From positions 1 to 64,000 of the forward strand of contig JADNYV010000044.1 of the NCBI GenBank assembly GCA_015501055.1: a stretch of 64,000 nucleotides of DNA, given 5' to 3'. Source of the stretch: Mucidula mucida (taxonomy: Eukaryota > Basidiomycota > Agaricomycetes > Agaricales > Physalacriaceae). Position numbers and translations under genes: made by a program. Shown here piece after piece: positions 11,162 through 22,710 of this stretch. The notes beneath the pieces were generated by a model that saw only the letters and a program-made list of their open reading frames with translations, had not been told where the DNA came from and did no database searches. The stretch's first letter is position 1. Each line of letters starts with the position of its first letter.

Positions 11162-12994
11162 GCTCGACAATGATCTCGACGTGGGCGATGGTACTGAGTG
11201 GGATGCAGAAGCCAGTGCAGATTCGGATACTCACGTCGATAGCGTTGGAGGGTCAAAAGAACGGGAAAGTTACGATTACTCGGAGGTTGGTAGCAGCCCT
11301 GATCATGACTTTAATGGACATGTTGTAGACCCGAACGACAATGATGAAGGACAGCCTGACGAATCTAAAGCAGAGGAGATCCAAGCAGGCTTGGACACTA
11401 CCGCTAACCCGCTCGCCGATACCGGCGACGATGCCAATTCATGTAAACCAGACGCACAGGGCTCGGAACAGACAGATGATAGTGGGGAGGTAGCGGAGAG
11501 ATCGGGCACGGTTGAGGATGCTGTGAACGCTGTTGTTACGACACCGGAGAAGGAAAGAATTGGTTCGTGGACGTTTGTGCACACCTTTCATGACTGATTT
11601 GGCCGATAGAAGAAACATCGCTTTCAAACGATGCTGTCAAGATGCCTTCGGCGGAAGTTGAGGAGCTCAATTCAACGGTGGAAGTTGAAGAGGTACCTCT
11701 GAATCCGCCTCTTGATGCCGTTATCACAACGATGGAGTTGGAGAACCATGGTAAGTGCCTAATCCGGTCAACACCTTCGTGATTCTGATCTTGAATTTGA
11801 ACAATAGAGGAAACCGCGTCCCCAGAACGGCATACCGCAGGAGAAGAAACCGAGGTAAAACCCGATTCAGCACCTGCTTTGCATCCGGAGGCATCAACGC
11901 CTAAGGATGGTCCTTTACCGAATCCTGATTTGCCTCAAGGAGTTTCGCCAACGGGTGATTCCTCGATTTCTCCTTCCCCAGATGCCATTCCCGAGGCCAT
12001 AACTGCTCCGAATGACGTTGATGACCCCTCCAAGTCCACGCCTGATGGCGATTCCACTCCTCCGTGCCTGCCTGCTCCAGAGTTTATTTCGTTCAGCGCT
12101 ACTACGCCACACTCAAGTAACGACTCATCTCTGGCGCAAGGGAGCAGCAGCCTCCCTGACCCGATCAATACGCCGTTACCAGACTCCCTTGCGCCGACAC
12201 CTGTGTCAGAGCCTCTCGTTGATGTCAATGCGCTACCCTCAAGTTCTGTGCCTGCAGACTCACTTTTGAAAGAAGGTGAAGGCGCTACGCTCACCGTCGA
12301 TACTTCATTGCCAAAACCTGTGTCCTCGTCGCCTGCGACCGAGCCTCTCGTCGAGGTCAAGGCGTCACCGTCAAGTATAACGCCTGTAGACCTACCATCG
12401 AAAGAAAGCGCAGACGATACTGTCAAGGACATGCTATTCCCCGAGCCCGCTAAATCGACACCTGTGACCGAACCCGTCGAAATTCCTATATCACCCTCAA
12501 AGACCCCACCTGAAGACACGCTTTCGAAAGAAAGCACAGACAATACCATCACGATCGATGATTCATATTACCTCACCTTACCTCCCCTACCTCCCAGTCC
12601 CATCGACGAACCACGCTCTAGTACTGTTCCGCCTACCACTGTCGCCGAAGACACCGCTCTCAGTGCGCCGCCTCCTCGCACGAATCCTTCTAGCCCCTTG
12701 AAAGGCTCTAACACGGTATCTCCCCCCGTCAACGAACCACAGACGCGCGCAGAAGAACCTCATCTTCCCCCAAAGAAGTCTGCCACTCCTTCCAACGGTA
12801 ACCCTTGGGCATTCCTAGACGAAGTCCCCAGCGCCAAAGCCTCTCCACCGCCCCCTGCGCCACCCCCAAAGAACAACCCTTTCATGAATGCGAAGTCCCC
12901 CGTTAAGGAGAAGCGGGGAGGGGGGCTCTTTGGTGGATGGGGTTTAGGCTCGTCTCCGTCGGTGGTAGGCGGTGGTCTCATTGGTAGCTTTTAG
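11162..12994 (+). CDS. acidic, Pro/Ser/Thr-rich disordered coding stretch (possible extension of BTB copy 2)
   Basis: Three exons joined by good splice sites: open frame to 11562, then 11610-11750, then 11808-12994. The first part is strongly acidic (ELDNDLDVGDGTEWD). The last exon is Pro/Ser-rich and contains about 50-residue imperfect repeats around the pattern P-x-[TS]-EP[LV]-[VE]-x-[KIA]. It ends in a Gly-rich tail before a stop at 12994. It has no start codon of its own that makes sense, and it begins in a frame overlapping the end of BTB copy 2. I infer either one long BTB protein with a disordered tail, or a separate gene whose 5' end is lost. No domain is recognised. Confidence 0.5.
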
Positions 12995-13049
12995 AAGGCT
13001 TTGGTGCCGCAAGTCCGAGTCGAAGGCTGAAGAGGAGAAAGTGACTAAG

Positions 13050-13400
13050 CCAATGCTGGGGGAACGCCGCCGCCCAATACACAGGGAACGCCGCCGCCCA
13101 ATATTGCATGGGCAGCAGGGAAGCCAGGCGCTGCCAGGCGCTACTACAAAGCCGCTTGGGTGAAAGGGAATCTGGAGCTCCTGGAGCAGCGCAGCCAGCT
13201 GCCGCAGCGGGTCAGCCGAATGCCGCGGTGGGGCAATCAAATGCGGCGGAGGCGGTCAGCCCATTGCACGGGCGGCAGGAAACCCCAACGCTGCAGAGCT
13301 ACGAAGCCCGCCTGGGTGACTGGGAAACCTGGAGCTGGGAGCGGGAAAACCCAATGCCTGGGGAGCGGGGAAATCTAATGCTTTGGGAACCGGACAAAAG
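13050..13400 (+). repeat. GC-rich imperfect tandem repeats
   Basis: Short G-A/C-rich units recur. GGGAACGCCGCCGCCCAATA occurs twice in succession at about 13060-13105, and looser copies centred on GGAAxxCCCAATGC follow down to about 13385. Translated in shifting frames they give Gly-x-Pro-Asn-Ala type units (GAGKPNA, AGQPNAA). The mix of frames suggests that copies gained or lost bases. The repeat lies between two disordered coding segments that may once have been, or still are, one protein. Confidence 0.55.
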
Positions 13401-14039
13401 GCGGGAGCGGATATGCCTCGTGAAGAACCTCCCGTCAAAGAACCTTCTGCATCGTCGGCGACCGCAACGAACGCGAAAGGACTAGGCGAAGAGAACACAT
13501 CTACTCCTTCCAAAGAAACAGCGACACCCGTTCCGCAGACTGACACTGCGACGCCGGATGCAACCACTTCCTCTCCTTCCCAAGATACCAACTCGAACTC
13601 GTCGCCGCCTGCAGACGCTGCATTGATTGAACCAGATGTAAACAGCGAGCAACCTCAAGTGCCGAAATTGACTATCGACACGAGTACTCAATGGCCGAAC
13701 AATCTGCTGGGAGTGTTCGTGCCCAGCGTTTCGACTTCTCAGGACACCAAATCCCATTCTTCGCTCACGACGCCTCAAGATCTTGCGAACACGACGGCGG
13801 CGGCGGCGGATGCGAACGAGGGCTCGACTGAAGGTGCTGCCACTAACGTCAATGTCGATGAAAGTGTTGCTAAAGTCGTCGATAGTGATGTAGACGAACC
13901 GCCATTTGTTGACGCTGAGCAGTTCCACCTCACGTCGTCCGAGGATGGTGACGATAGCGACAGTGATTCCGGATTCCATTCTACGAGCGAGGACCAACCC
14001 CAGACAGATGCCCCCCAGATTGAAGATACCCGTGTATAG
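13383..14039 (+). CDS. acidic Ser/Thr-rich C-terminal coding segment
   Basis: A 218-residue open frame that begins within the repeat units (GAGKPNA, GAGKSNA lie just upstream in the same frame) and stays open to 14039. It is low-complexity Ser/Thr/Pro/Asp with a very acidic end (SSEDGDDSDSDSGF). The style equals that of the preceding acidic stretch, so it is probably the C-terminal part of the same protein, reached by an unidentified intron or across a sequence error. No domain is recognised. Confidence 0.45.
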   Translation: MGTGQKAGADMPREEPPVKEPSASSATATNAKGLGEENTSTPSKETATPVPQTDTATPDATTSSPSQDTNSNSSPPADAALIEPDVNSEQPQVPKLTIDTSTQWPNNLLGVFVPSVSTSQDTKSHSSLTTPQDLANTTAAAADANEGSTEGAATNVNVDESVAKVVDSDVDEPPFVDAEQFHLTSSEDGDDSDSDSGFHSTSEDQPQTDAPQIEDTRV

Positions 14040-14320
14040 ACAATCCGTAACGATTTCAATGACTTTTATGTGCATGATACATAGTATATAGTGTAGGCCT
14101 ATAATTTATACAATACGGAAGGATTGTAAGTTACTTATGTATTTCGTGTAGAATAATATTTGCGCTCACCTACGTTAGGGGATCCCAACGACGAGGCATA
14201 CCAGCCAGGCTAGATACTCCTCGACGTTGTGCTCAATGATCTGGACTTCTGAGAACAATATGTGCGTACCTGTACAGAAGACGGAATGAACGAGCCAGTA
14301 AGGAAATGCGTAGAAGCAAA

Positions 14321-15143
14321 TCAGTTTGTAACAGGAAGATGCCTCTCGCTAGCAGCCTCAGCAGCGATAAAGTCCTTCTCGAATACACGTTCTATGTGAC
14401 CCAACACATCGTGATCCGTGAGTGTTCCCGTATATTTAACGAACCCTCTGTTGCCAGCCTGTTTGACTAACGCAGCTTCGCGTATTTGGTATATCTGAAC
14501 GGAAGCTACCCATCCAATACGCTCCGCCTCTGCAGGGGAAATGGGCTCAGCACGTTTGACGAGCTTCAGATAGCCTTGTCTCAACCAAGTCACCACCTCA
14601 TAGGCTTTAGCCAGTACGACGTACTCGACGGCATCGCCGCGAAGTGCCATGCAATTGCTGAGATTCTCCACGGCGAGTTGGCGAACGGCTGACATTCCCC
14701 ACATTGTCGATAACTTGAGAATGGACGTCCAGTCTTCGAAGGTAGAAGATAACAGTGGCTCATGCGTATTCCTGTCAGGATATGCTATCAGCGCATTCGA
14801 TGGTCATGGATTATCGATTGAACGTACATGGGATAGATCACGCGTAGCAGAGGCTCAAACTCGGAGCACGTCAAGCCATGCAACTCAAATGGATGATCGT
14901 CGGACTGTCCTTCGGGGGAAACACTTCCCTGAGGAAGGTCGAATGTCGATGCAAAAATCTCTGAGTAGTTTGCAAAGAAATAACGGGGAACTTTATAAAG
15001 TCGGTTCTCGACCTATCAGAGACGTGTGAGAACGACGTCAAAGGAGCCGTGAAGAGACATTCCAGAAATACTACGCTTTCCCAATAATATATGGAATCTC
15101 TTTCCCACTTTTTCGGGCATGGTAGATCGGAGGTGGTCGTCAT
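14321..15143 (-). CDS. BTB/POZ domain protein (intact copy at inversion breakpoint)
   Basis: Three minus-strand exons. Exon 1 starts at 15143 (MTTTSDLP) and contains KKWERDSIYYWESVVFL. Exon 2 gives VENRLYKVPRYFFANYSEIF and, later, LLRVIYPM. The last exon (about 14741-14321) starts DWTSILKLSTMWGM and ends ERHLPVTN. These are the ordered core motifs of a BTB fold followed by the usual helical C-terminal region, about 220 residues in all. The first donor is ambiguous: no GT follows the expected FL, and GTA/GTATTT a few bases upstream would drop three residues. Exons 1 and 2 are duplicated, inverted, near 46 kb, where the gene is truncated. Confidence 0.75.
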
Positions 15144-15338
15144 CGAGGAAGAGATTCGCGAGCACGTGATGCACACATGTCCATATATGATGCGTGGGAG
15201 ATCTTCGCAGACTCACCCATAAACTTATTCAACATGACCATCATCGAAAACTTGTTGGCATCATCAGGACTGATTGAAGGAAATGAAGGTGCACATGCAG
15301 GTAGCAATGCGCTTATCGACTTGATCTTCTGTGGAGTT
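14859..15338 (+). repeat. inverted segmental duplication, copy A
   Basis: This about 480 bp segment matches the reverse complement of 45706-46198. Long stretches are identical, for example the exon 2 part encoding VENRLYKVPRYFFANYSEIF. The match ends abruptly: at 14859 just after the bases encoding LTCSE, and at 15338 inside the MYND frame. Confidence 0.85.
15144..15228. promoter_or_regulatory. short bidirectional promoter region, duplicated
   Basis: About 85 bp separates the start codon of the minus-strand BTB gene from the start codon of a MYND-gene first exon on the plus strand. The same divergent spacing, with a CATATAT element in the middle, is recognisable inverted near 45.83-45.91 kb. 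Each start codon must therefore use this short spacer as promoter, or have its core promoter inside the neighbour's first exon. This is an inference from layout; no factor site is identified. Confidence 0.4.
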
Positions 15339-15342
15339 TGGT
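15229..15342 (+). pseudogene. orphan first exon of a MYND-finger gene
   Basis: The frame starts MTIIENLLASSGLIEG, the same start as the intact MYND gene at 45821 on the minus strand. It then runs into a stop at about 15340. Similarity to the intact gene ends at about 15338, and no later exons or zinc-finger follow. It is the remnant left at one breakpoint of the inverted duplication. Confidence 0.75.
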
Positions 15343-15385
15343 GAGACACATCATGGGAGGGCCCAGGGCAAAGGTTAGACTACTA

Positions 15386-15793
15386 GGGCTGTGGGTAAAC
15401 CTAGGTTTTGGTACATTTTGGTTTTGAGCAGGTAACTTACCAGTTTTTTACCTAGAGGGATCCGGACTCCGGAGGTATTTACCTGCACATGACTTTATCA
15501 TGTGACCCAACCTCATCCCGTTGGTGCTTGTCCCAGTGCAAGCACTGGACCAATATATAAACCAAAGTGTATTGTCAGTGAGCTGGTATACTAATGAGGT
15601 AGCGGCCCTGTGTAGAGGAGGCCTTGACTGTACAAGACACGGCTGAGGAAAGAAATGTGGCGCGGATCACATGATGTTGTCATGTGCAAGGGAAAAAACG
15701 GTTTACTACGGGTAAAAAACCAGGGCTTCCGGAAGGGGGTGGTAAATACCGTTTTTTACCACTCCCGGAGGTTTTTTCCATGACCCTAGGCTA
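15386..15793. mobile_element. candidate short non-autonomous element
   Basis: The segment begins CTAGGGCTGTGGGTAAACCT and ends with the approximate inverse (AGGTTTTTTCCATGACCCTAG), giving roughly 15 of 20 matching terminal bases. Inside are paired GGTAAAAAAC / GTTTTTTACC blocks. There is no coding frame, and no clean target duplication was found. It could be a miniature inverted-repeat element or another hairpin-rich insertion. The class is not assigned. Confidence 0.35.
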
Positions 15794-16320
15794 GACGTGG
15801 GGAGGTCCTTTCGTCCGTTTAGGTAGGTTGTTTGGTTATGTTTACCCTGCCGTGCCAGCAGTGCGCGTGCGAGCGTAAAAATTGTAGCTTACCACAACAC
15901 TGTATCTTTGAAGTTAAGATGTAGAACAGCATTTGATGATATGGGCTAGGACTTCTTGGCCTCGAAAGACAATTTGAAGTGATATACCGTGAGATCTATA
16001 ATTGATCTCAACATCCGTGATATGTATAGTGCATATTGCGCCAAGAACTCCTTCCCCTACCATTCTGCATTGTGTACCCAAAATTTCAGAGCTAACGGAG
16101 TTGTGCTCGCTCTTAGATTTCTTTCTGCAGATCGACCGTGCAGAATGAGCACCATTGGTGTGACAAGCTGTGACACTGCCTTATATCCCGGCACATTTCG
16201 TCGTTTTGACTGTCCCAAGCTTCCTGGGTCTATTGAGCACGTACAAGAATCATACCTAAGCGGTATATACACTATTTTTATCATTACACCCATCTAACGT
16301 AGCTCTACCAGCGAAATACA

Positions 16321-17177
16321 ATGCCAAAATTGTTGAAAAAGCAATCATTGAAGACATGTAGTCCTGCGCAGCGTGCTAGCCTTCAGAGACTTAACGAGGG
16401 CACTCAGAACAGGAGAACATTTCTCCAACCAAGCCTCAGCCTACAAAAAAATCTGGGATCAACTGGAAGAATCATGCACAGAAGTATAATGCCAATGCTA
16501 GAGCTCTGGGCCAAAAACTAGTGCGAGCCAAAGAACGCCTGTCAAAACATCAGAACGAGCTCCAGGACATCAAATCAAACACTCTACCTGTCTTGAGACG
16601 TGATCTGAAGGATGCTACTAGCCTTGTCACTGTTGATCAGCAAGAGAACAGATGTCTTCGGATCTCTATCGAGGGCAAAACATCCAAACTGCTATATCTT
16701 CAAAAAGCCCTGGCTAAATGTCAGGCAGAGAAGACAGCCCTTAAAAAGTGTATCAAGCGGTTGGAAGATGCTGTTCAGAGGGCTGTGGGACGTACCAAAG
16801 CTGCAATGCAGAAGCAGGGTGCCTCCCAAAGACTTCGGGTTAAAGGCATCTACCAGACCCGCATCTGGGCCCTTGTTTGACGTCTTGCCGTCCTTGGGTG
16901 TGCTGAGCAAAACATTGGGACCATAATCCAGTCAGTGGGGGCTGCTCTTGATGTTCAGGTGAAAGAGAGAATCAGCAAGACACAGGTGGCGCGTGTCATT
17001 GCCGAAGGCGGTATCATTGCGGAAATGCAGCTCGGACATGCTGTTGCTACCTGCAAAAGTAAGTTCTGTGCTCCTCTGCCATGCAGCCAGTTAGCTTGAT
17101 TGACATACAATACAGATATCACATATAGTAGTGATGCGACATCCGATAGGCATATCAACTACGACTCATGAGGAATG
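16321..17177 (+). pseudogene. 5' half of a decayed, multicopy transposase-like gene
   Basis: A lysine-rich, coiled-coil-like region (KLVRAKERLSKHQNELQ) is followed by ISKTQVARVIAEGGIIAEM and, after an intron near 17060-17115, YSSDATSDRHINYDS. This wording belongs, as far as I can recall, to a large unnamed protein family found in many copies in agaricomycete genomes and believed to be transposon-borne. The enzymatic mechanism is not established. The copy is dead. It has a frameshift near an A7 run at about 16446 and stops at 16878 and 17169, both TGA where CGA (Arg) would fit. The gene is then cut by a gypsy element and resumes at 24474. Confidence 0.65.
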
Positions 17178-17708
17178 TGTTATGAATCGCCATATTTTCA
17201 CATTTTCACATCTTATCATATCTTATCGGGGGCCTTGTCTTATCAACCAACAGACTGTTTCATCATCTGTTTCGTCACCGATCATACCCCTTTTCATTAC
17301 CGAAGCCGTACTCATGTCGGACACACGTCCGACACATGGATGACATCATACATGCCGATACCTCATGGACTTCCTATTGTATACACACCACCGACACTTG
17401 TAGCACATATGGTCGTTTCAGTATTATTACTTACATGCAGACACCACTCGTATTTAATGGTTTCACGGACTAGTAGCATACAGCAATGGGTTAAGGGCGT
17501 GGAGTTATCCCTAGCGGAAACATGTATGGACAAGGAGTCCCAAACACAGACATACTAGTATATAAGCAGTAGTGTAGTATCATTGTACTTTAGTTCCGAT
17601 CTCGTTTATACACCTGGCCTAGCCTAGTCTTACAAACACGAACACTTGCTTCCTTAAGTTCTTGCTGTGGTACCTGGTTGAGTCTTGTGGCTTAGTCAGT
17701 CGCTAACA
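17178..17708 (+). repeat. gypsy 5' LTR
   Basis: About 531 bp, starting TGTTATGAATCGCC and ending CGCTAACA, so it has TG...CA ends. A TATATAAG box lies at 17558, about 150 bp before the LTR end, as expected for the transcription start region. It resembles the 3' LTR with scattered substitutions and small indels, so the insertion is not recent. Confidence 0.92.
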
Positions 17709-18305
17709 GAAGATTGGAACTACTTTCTACCATCTACCACACATCCCTGATCGTCGATCAGCACTTCGCTGTTTGATCATCGCACATTTCCCTATTCCCT
17801 TTCCCTGTTTACAGATTGACGGAATCCTAATTCTAGCGCACGTCCGCATACGTGTGTATTGGTCCCAGTAGCGCCGGCTAACAGTTAGAGATAACTGCCT
17901 CGGGTGCTGGAAGTAGCCGCTCTCACGAGAACGAACTTTTGGCAGTTGCACTTTAGTGGGCGCTGTTTACAGGTCAACCCCGTTCCCAGGAAAACTTTGG
18001 CTTACCTCACACCAGAGGGACGTTGGCTGGGCAATTGCAAACTTGTAACGAGCTCTTGGGCTCCGTAGATACGTAGTCAGTAGTCGGTAAAATAGCGTAG
18101 ACAGTTACGATACCTACCCACTTTACGTACCTTACAATACACACCATCATTCCCCACCCTACCAAGTCCTGGATTCTATTTCAGATCTAGGCAATTCCTC
18201 CTTATTCATCCAAACCTCTATTTCCTCACCTGTTTCATCCAAATCCGCATCACCCATATCCCACTTTCACCTTTTCACTCTCCGATCCTATCACCCCGAT
18301 TCATC

Positions 18306-19304
18306 ATGTCCAACGAAGCACCCGAAGCCGCTCACCACGCACCTGCTCATCACGCTGATGCCAAAACCAAAGGCCGATCCCTTGTCAACAAGCCTTATGA
18401 CTATGACGGGGACAAGGCCAAGTACAAGAGTTGGTGGCGATCGATGTTCACATACATCCGTGACAAGAAGAACAACCTCACATCTGACTCCGAAAGGATT
18501 GATGTTGTTCTCTCCTACATCCGAGGAGATCATGTTGATGCATGGGTCCAGAACTACTCGGATCAGAACTTCGACGAGGAAGAAGAGGAATGGACAGTCT
18601 CTTGGACTGAGTTCAAGGAGAACTTGAAGGAGCGATTTGTGGATTCCAACCTCGCGCAAGATGCGCAAGATCAGATCGAACGGTTATGCCAGGGGCAAGA
18701 CACCGCTCAAGATTTCTTCCAGAAGTTTGAGGTTCTGCTCACTCAGGCGGAATACTCGAAGGATGACACATACGTCATACGCCTTCTCGAGACCAATGTC
18801 AACAAGAAGATCATCGACCAGATCTATGGTAGCCGAGACGGGTTGCCGGTGAAATACAAGGATTGGAAGGCACAGATTATTCAGATTGATCAACTGTGGA
18901 GAAGGCAAACAGCGAGCAAGAGGTCCGGCATGCAGTCCCGGCCTCAAGCTCCGCAGGCGGCTACATTGAGAGCCAATCCTACAAACCCACCCCCGACGCC
19001 GATCACACGACGAGATGCCACTGATGTTACCTATGGAGGAGCCGGCAGGCCGATGGACATTGACAACGCACGTCAAAGAGGACTTTGCTTCAGCTGTGGC
19101 AAACACGGTCATGTCAGCAGGTTCTGTCCAAGAAGGGTGACCCCAGACGATTGGGGGCTATGGACCAAAATGAATGACGAGAGAAGAAGAAGCTGGCTGA
19201 AGAGTTGGGTTTTGCGAAGCTCCCGCAGTAGACGCAGTCCTGCCGGAGCAGTCATCAAGGGAAGGGTCGTCAGATGCAGAATTTATTTACAGTACGGGTA
19301 CTGA
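18306..19304 (+). CDS. gypsy gag-like protein with CCHC knuckle
   Basis: 332 residues. The retrotransposon gag domain lies around residues 30-210 (KSWWRSMFTYI, WTEFKENLKERF, AQDFFQKFE). A CX2CX4HX4C knuckle, CFSCGKHGHVSRFC, lies near residue 261. The last 40 residues are in a shifted frame: an adjacent frame gives KKKLAEELGFAKLPQ before a stop, which is a more typical gag ending. A single-base change near 19185 is therefore likely. It packages element RNA in virus-like particles. Confidence 0.85.
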   Translation: MSNEAPEAAHHAPAHHADAKTKGRSLVNKPYDYDGDKAKYKSWWRSMFTYIRDKKNNLTSDSERIDVVLSYIRGDHVDAWVQNYSDQNFDEEEEEWTVSWTEFKENLKERFVDSNLAQDAQDQIERLCQGQDTAQDFFQKFEVLLTQAEYSKDDTYVIRLLETNVNKKIIDQIYGSRDGLPVKYKDWKAQIIQIDQLWRRQTASKRSGMQSRPQAPQAATLRANPTNPPPTPITRRDATDVTYGGAGRPMDIDNARQRGLCFSCGKHGHVSRFCPRRVTPDDWGLWTKMNDERRRSWLKSWVLRSSRSRRSPAGAVIKGRVVRCRIYLQYGY

Positions 19305-19475
19305 AACATCTAAAATATCATCGACGACTTCACCAACAAAACCTGCGAAAGAAAGATTTGAGCCAAACACGCCCGAGTGGATCGCACAACGGCTAAGAGA
19401 GGATGACGTGCGAGAGCAGTGGGAATTTGAGAGCAGGATGCCGGAGCGGAGAGAGAGAGAAGCGACGGAGGAGAA

Positions 19476-22400
19476 GTGATGGCGATCAGAGCGTTGACAA
19501 AGGAAGCTGCGGTGGAAGTTGTGACGGAGTTGAAAAAGTCGAGGAAGTACATCCGGGGAACAAAGGGGCAGGACATGAAACTCCGAGTAACCATAGAGAG
19601 CGTGCACACAGGCTCTGAATGGGAAATGAGTGCCCTTCTTGACAGCGGAGCAACAGGTTCTTGCGTCAATAAAGAATTCGTTGAGAAGAACGGACTCCCG
19701 ATCAAGAGTTACCGGTCAAGCTTCCTGTCTACAATGCGGATGGAACCCTAAACGAGGGAGGAGCAATCAAAGGCTTTGTGGAGGTCCGGATGAAGATTGG
19801 TGATCACGCCAAAAGATGAGTTGGCAGTCACCTTGGCAAAACAAGTATCTTTTTGGGGCTAGATTGGTTACATATCACAACCCCACGATCAACTGGACGG
19901 AATCCACGTTAACTTTTGATGATGCCCAGACCGCTGCGGCTATCTACCCGAGTACGACTCGCCAGAAGATGAAGGAGAAGATGTAGAAGAGAAGTTGGAA
20001 GAGGGAGAGCGTTTGTTCTGGATGGACTGGGACAACTATTGCAAAAGCGGTGAAAAGCTGAGATCACAACAGCCTTCATCCGCTGCTGCACCTTATATGA
20101 GGAATTTTCCAATGTATTTAGCAAGGCGGACTTTGACAAGTTACCGGAGCGAAGACCCTGGGATCACGCGATAGAACTTATGCCTGGTTCCAAACCGGTT
20201 GACTGCAAGGTTTATCCCCTTAGCCCATCCGAGCAAAAGGCGTTAGATGAGTTCCTGGAAGAAAACATACGGACGGACGTATACGGCCATCAATTTCACC
20301 TATGGCATCACCCTTCTTCTTTGTCAAAAAGAAGGACAGAAGCCTTCGGCCAGTACAGGATTATCGGAAGTTGAACGACATGACAATCAAGAACCATACC
20401 CCTTGCCGTTGATCAGGAGCTTATCAACAAGTGAAGGGAGCAAAGTGTTTCACAAAGATGGATGTCCGATGGGGTTACAATAACATCCGGATCAAAGAAG
20501 GTGATGAGTGGAAAGCGGCGTTTAGAACAAACCGAGGCTGTTCAGCCCTCAGTCATGTTCTTCGGACTTACAAACTCGCCGCGACGTTCAATCGTTCATG
20601 AATCACATTCTGAAGGAGTTGATCATGAAGGACATGTTATAGTTTACTTAGACGACATACTTATTTTTACAAACACTTGGAAGAACATAGGCATATTGTA
20701 CGACGAGTACTAGAGATATTGCGAGTAAATAAGTTGTATTTAAAACCCGAGAAATGTAGTTTGAGGCACATACTGTAGATTACTTGGAGTTATTGTTGGA
20801 GGAGGAGAAGTGAAGATGGATCCGGCAAAAGTGGCCGTAGTGAAGGAATGGAAGGAGCCGACAAGAAGAAGGAAGTACAGTCATTCCTGGGCTTCTGCAA
20901 CTTCTACCAACTTTCATCCGGGGATTTGCGGGAGTAGCAAAGCCATTGACATTGCTAACCGGGAAGGGCGAGTGGATTTGGGGCATGGAGCAGCACGAGG
21001 CGTTTGAGGAGTTGAAACGGAGGATGACGGAAGAACCCGTTCTGATCGTACCACACAACGACGGCAAGTTTCGAGTCGAGGCAGACTCCTCGAACTATGC
21101 AAACGGGGCGGTTCTTTCCCAGTTGGTTGACGGAAAATGGAGACCAGTAGCCTTTTGGTCTTGCACGCTGAACGAAGTAGAGCGCAATTATGAGATCTAC
21201 GACAAAGAGATGATGGCTATTATGGACTCGATTGACGATTGGAGACAATATCTCCTTGGAGCAAAGGAAACGGTGGAGGTGTTTACCGATCATCAAAACC
21301 TCCAGTACTTCCGGAAGCCACAGAAGTTGAATCGGAGGCAGGTGAGATGGGTTACGGAGTTGGCGGAGTATGACATACAGATGATTCACAAGCCGGGCAA
21401 GATGATGGGGAAAGCTGATGCCTTGTCAAGGATGACAGGCCTTGAGAAGGGGGAAAAGAATAACAAAAATGTTGTTTTGCTCAAGCCGGAGTTTTTTATT
21501 TCATAAATTCAATTTTCTTTACATACAGTAGATACACCGGAGGACGAATTACTTAACAAAATCAAACAAAGAAAAGGAAACAAAGACAGATACGTACAAA
21601 AAGCATTAGAAAACAAAGAAAAAGGATGGGAAGAGAAGGAAAATGGACTTATTATGTGGAAAGACCGTATTTACATACCGAAGGACAAGGAATTGCGGGG
21701 AAGAGTTATTAGAATGCACCATAACGCACAGCTTGCAGGGCATCCGGGACGATACAAGACTCTTGAGTTGATTACACGCACCTATTGGTGGCCAGGAATC
21801 AGCCGAGACGTCCGCAAATACGTAGAAGGATGTCAAAAATGCCAAGTCACAAAGTCACATCATACAAAGCCGGCTGCACCCCTCCATCCTATAGACGTAC
21901 CAAGCGAACCATGAGAGAAAGTCGGGACGGACATGATCGGCGAGTTGCCGGAGTTGGGAGGATACAATGCGATCAGCACATTTGTGGATCATTTCACAAA
22001 GCGGTTACATATTATACCAACACACACCACCCTGACGTCGGAAGGCATGGCTCGTATTTACCGCGATCACATCTTTCCCATACATGGATTGCCGCAACAG
22101 ATGATACATGATCAAGGGCCGCAATATCACTCACGCTTCATGAAGGAGTTGTACCGGTTGCTGGGCATTGAAGGAAACTTCACAACGGCATATCATCCAC
22201 AGGCGAATGGGCAAACGGAACGGTTGAACCAAGAGATAGAACATTTCTTACAGATATTCGTCAATTACCACCAGAACAACTGGCATGAATGGTTACCCTC
22301 TGCCGAATTTGTTTACAATGATCGGGTACACTCGGCAACCAAGGTTACTCCGTTCTTTGCAGACATGGGCAGACATCCCTACAAAGGCACCGCTCTGAAA

Positions 22401-22710
22401 ACGGCATCGAGAAACGAGACTGCGCAGGAGTTTGCCAACGGCATGAGGAAAACATGGGACGAAGTGGGGTCAGCATTGAAGATGGCAAAGGAGGATATGA
22501 AACGGTTTTATGACAGGAAGCGGACAGACGCAGTAGAATACAAGGCGGGCGACAAAGTATGGCTGGAAGGGACGAATCTCAGCACGGACCGACCAATGAA
22601 GAAGCTCGATGACAAACGCTTCGGGCCGTTCAAAGTGATCAAGAAAGTCGGGACGAGCTCTTACAAGCTCCAGATTCCTCACACGTGAAAAAGCATCCAT
22701 CCCGTGTTCA
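19476..22710 (+). pseudogene. gypsy pol: protease, RT, RNase H, integrase (multiply frameshifted)
   Basis: Pieces in order. Aspartic protease motif LLDSGATGS at about 19637. RT region 20180-20720 in broken frames, with the YLDDILIFT catalytic box at about 20643. RNase H 20946-21506, with EADSSNYANGAVLS and FTDHQNLQYF and ending KADALSRMTG. Integrase zinc-binding region 21654-21914 (HHNAQLAGHPG, CQKC). Integrase core 21933-22688, with FVDHFTKRLH, HDQGPQYHS and AYHPQANGQTERLNQ (D-D-E residues visible). Stops or shifts separate nearly all pieces, so no full polyprotein can be made from this copy. Confidence 0.9.

Noticed and set aside
13108..13485. 125-codon plus-strand frame over the GC-rich repeat
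   Set aside because: A by-product of the tandem repeat, which keeps several frames open at once.
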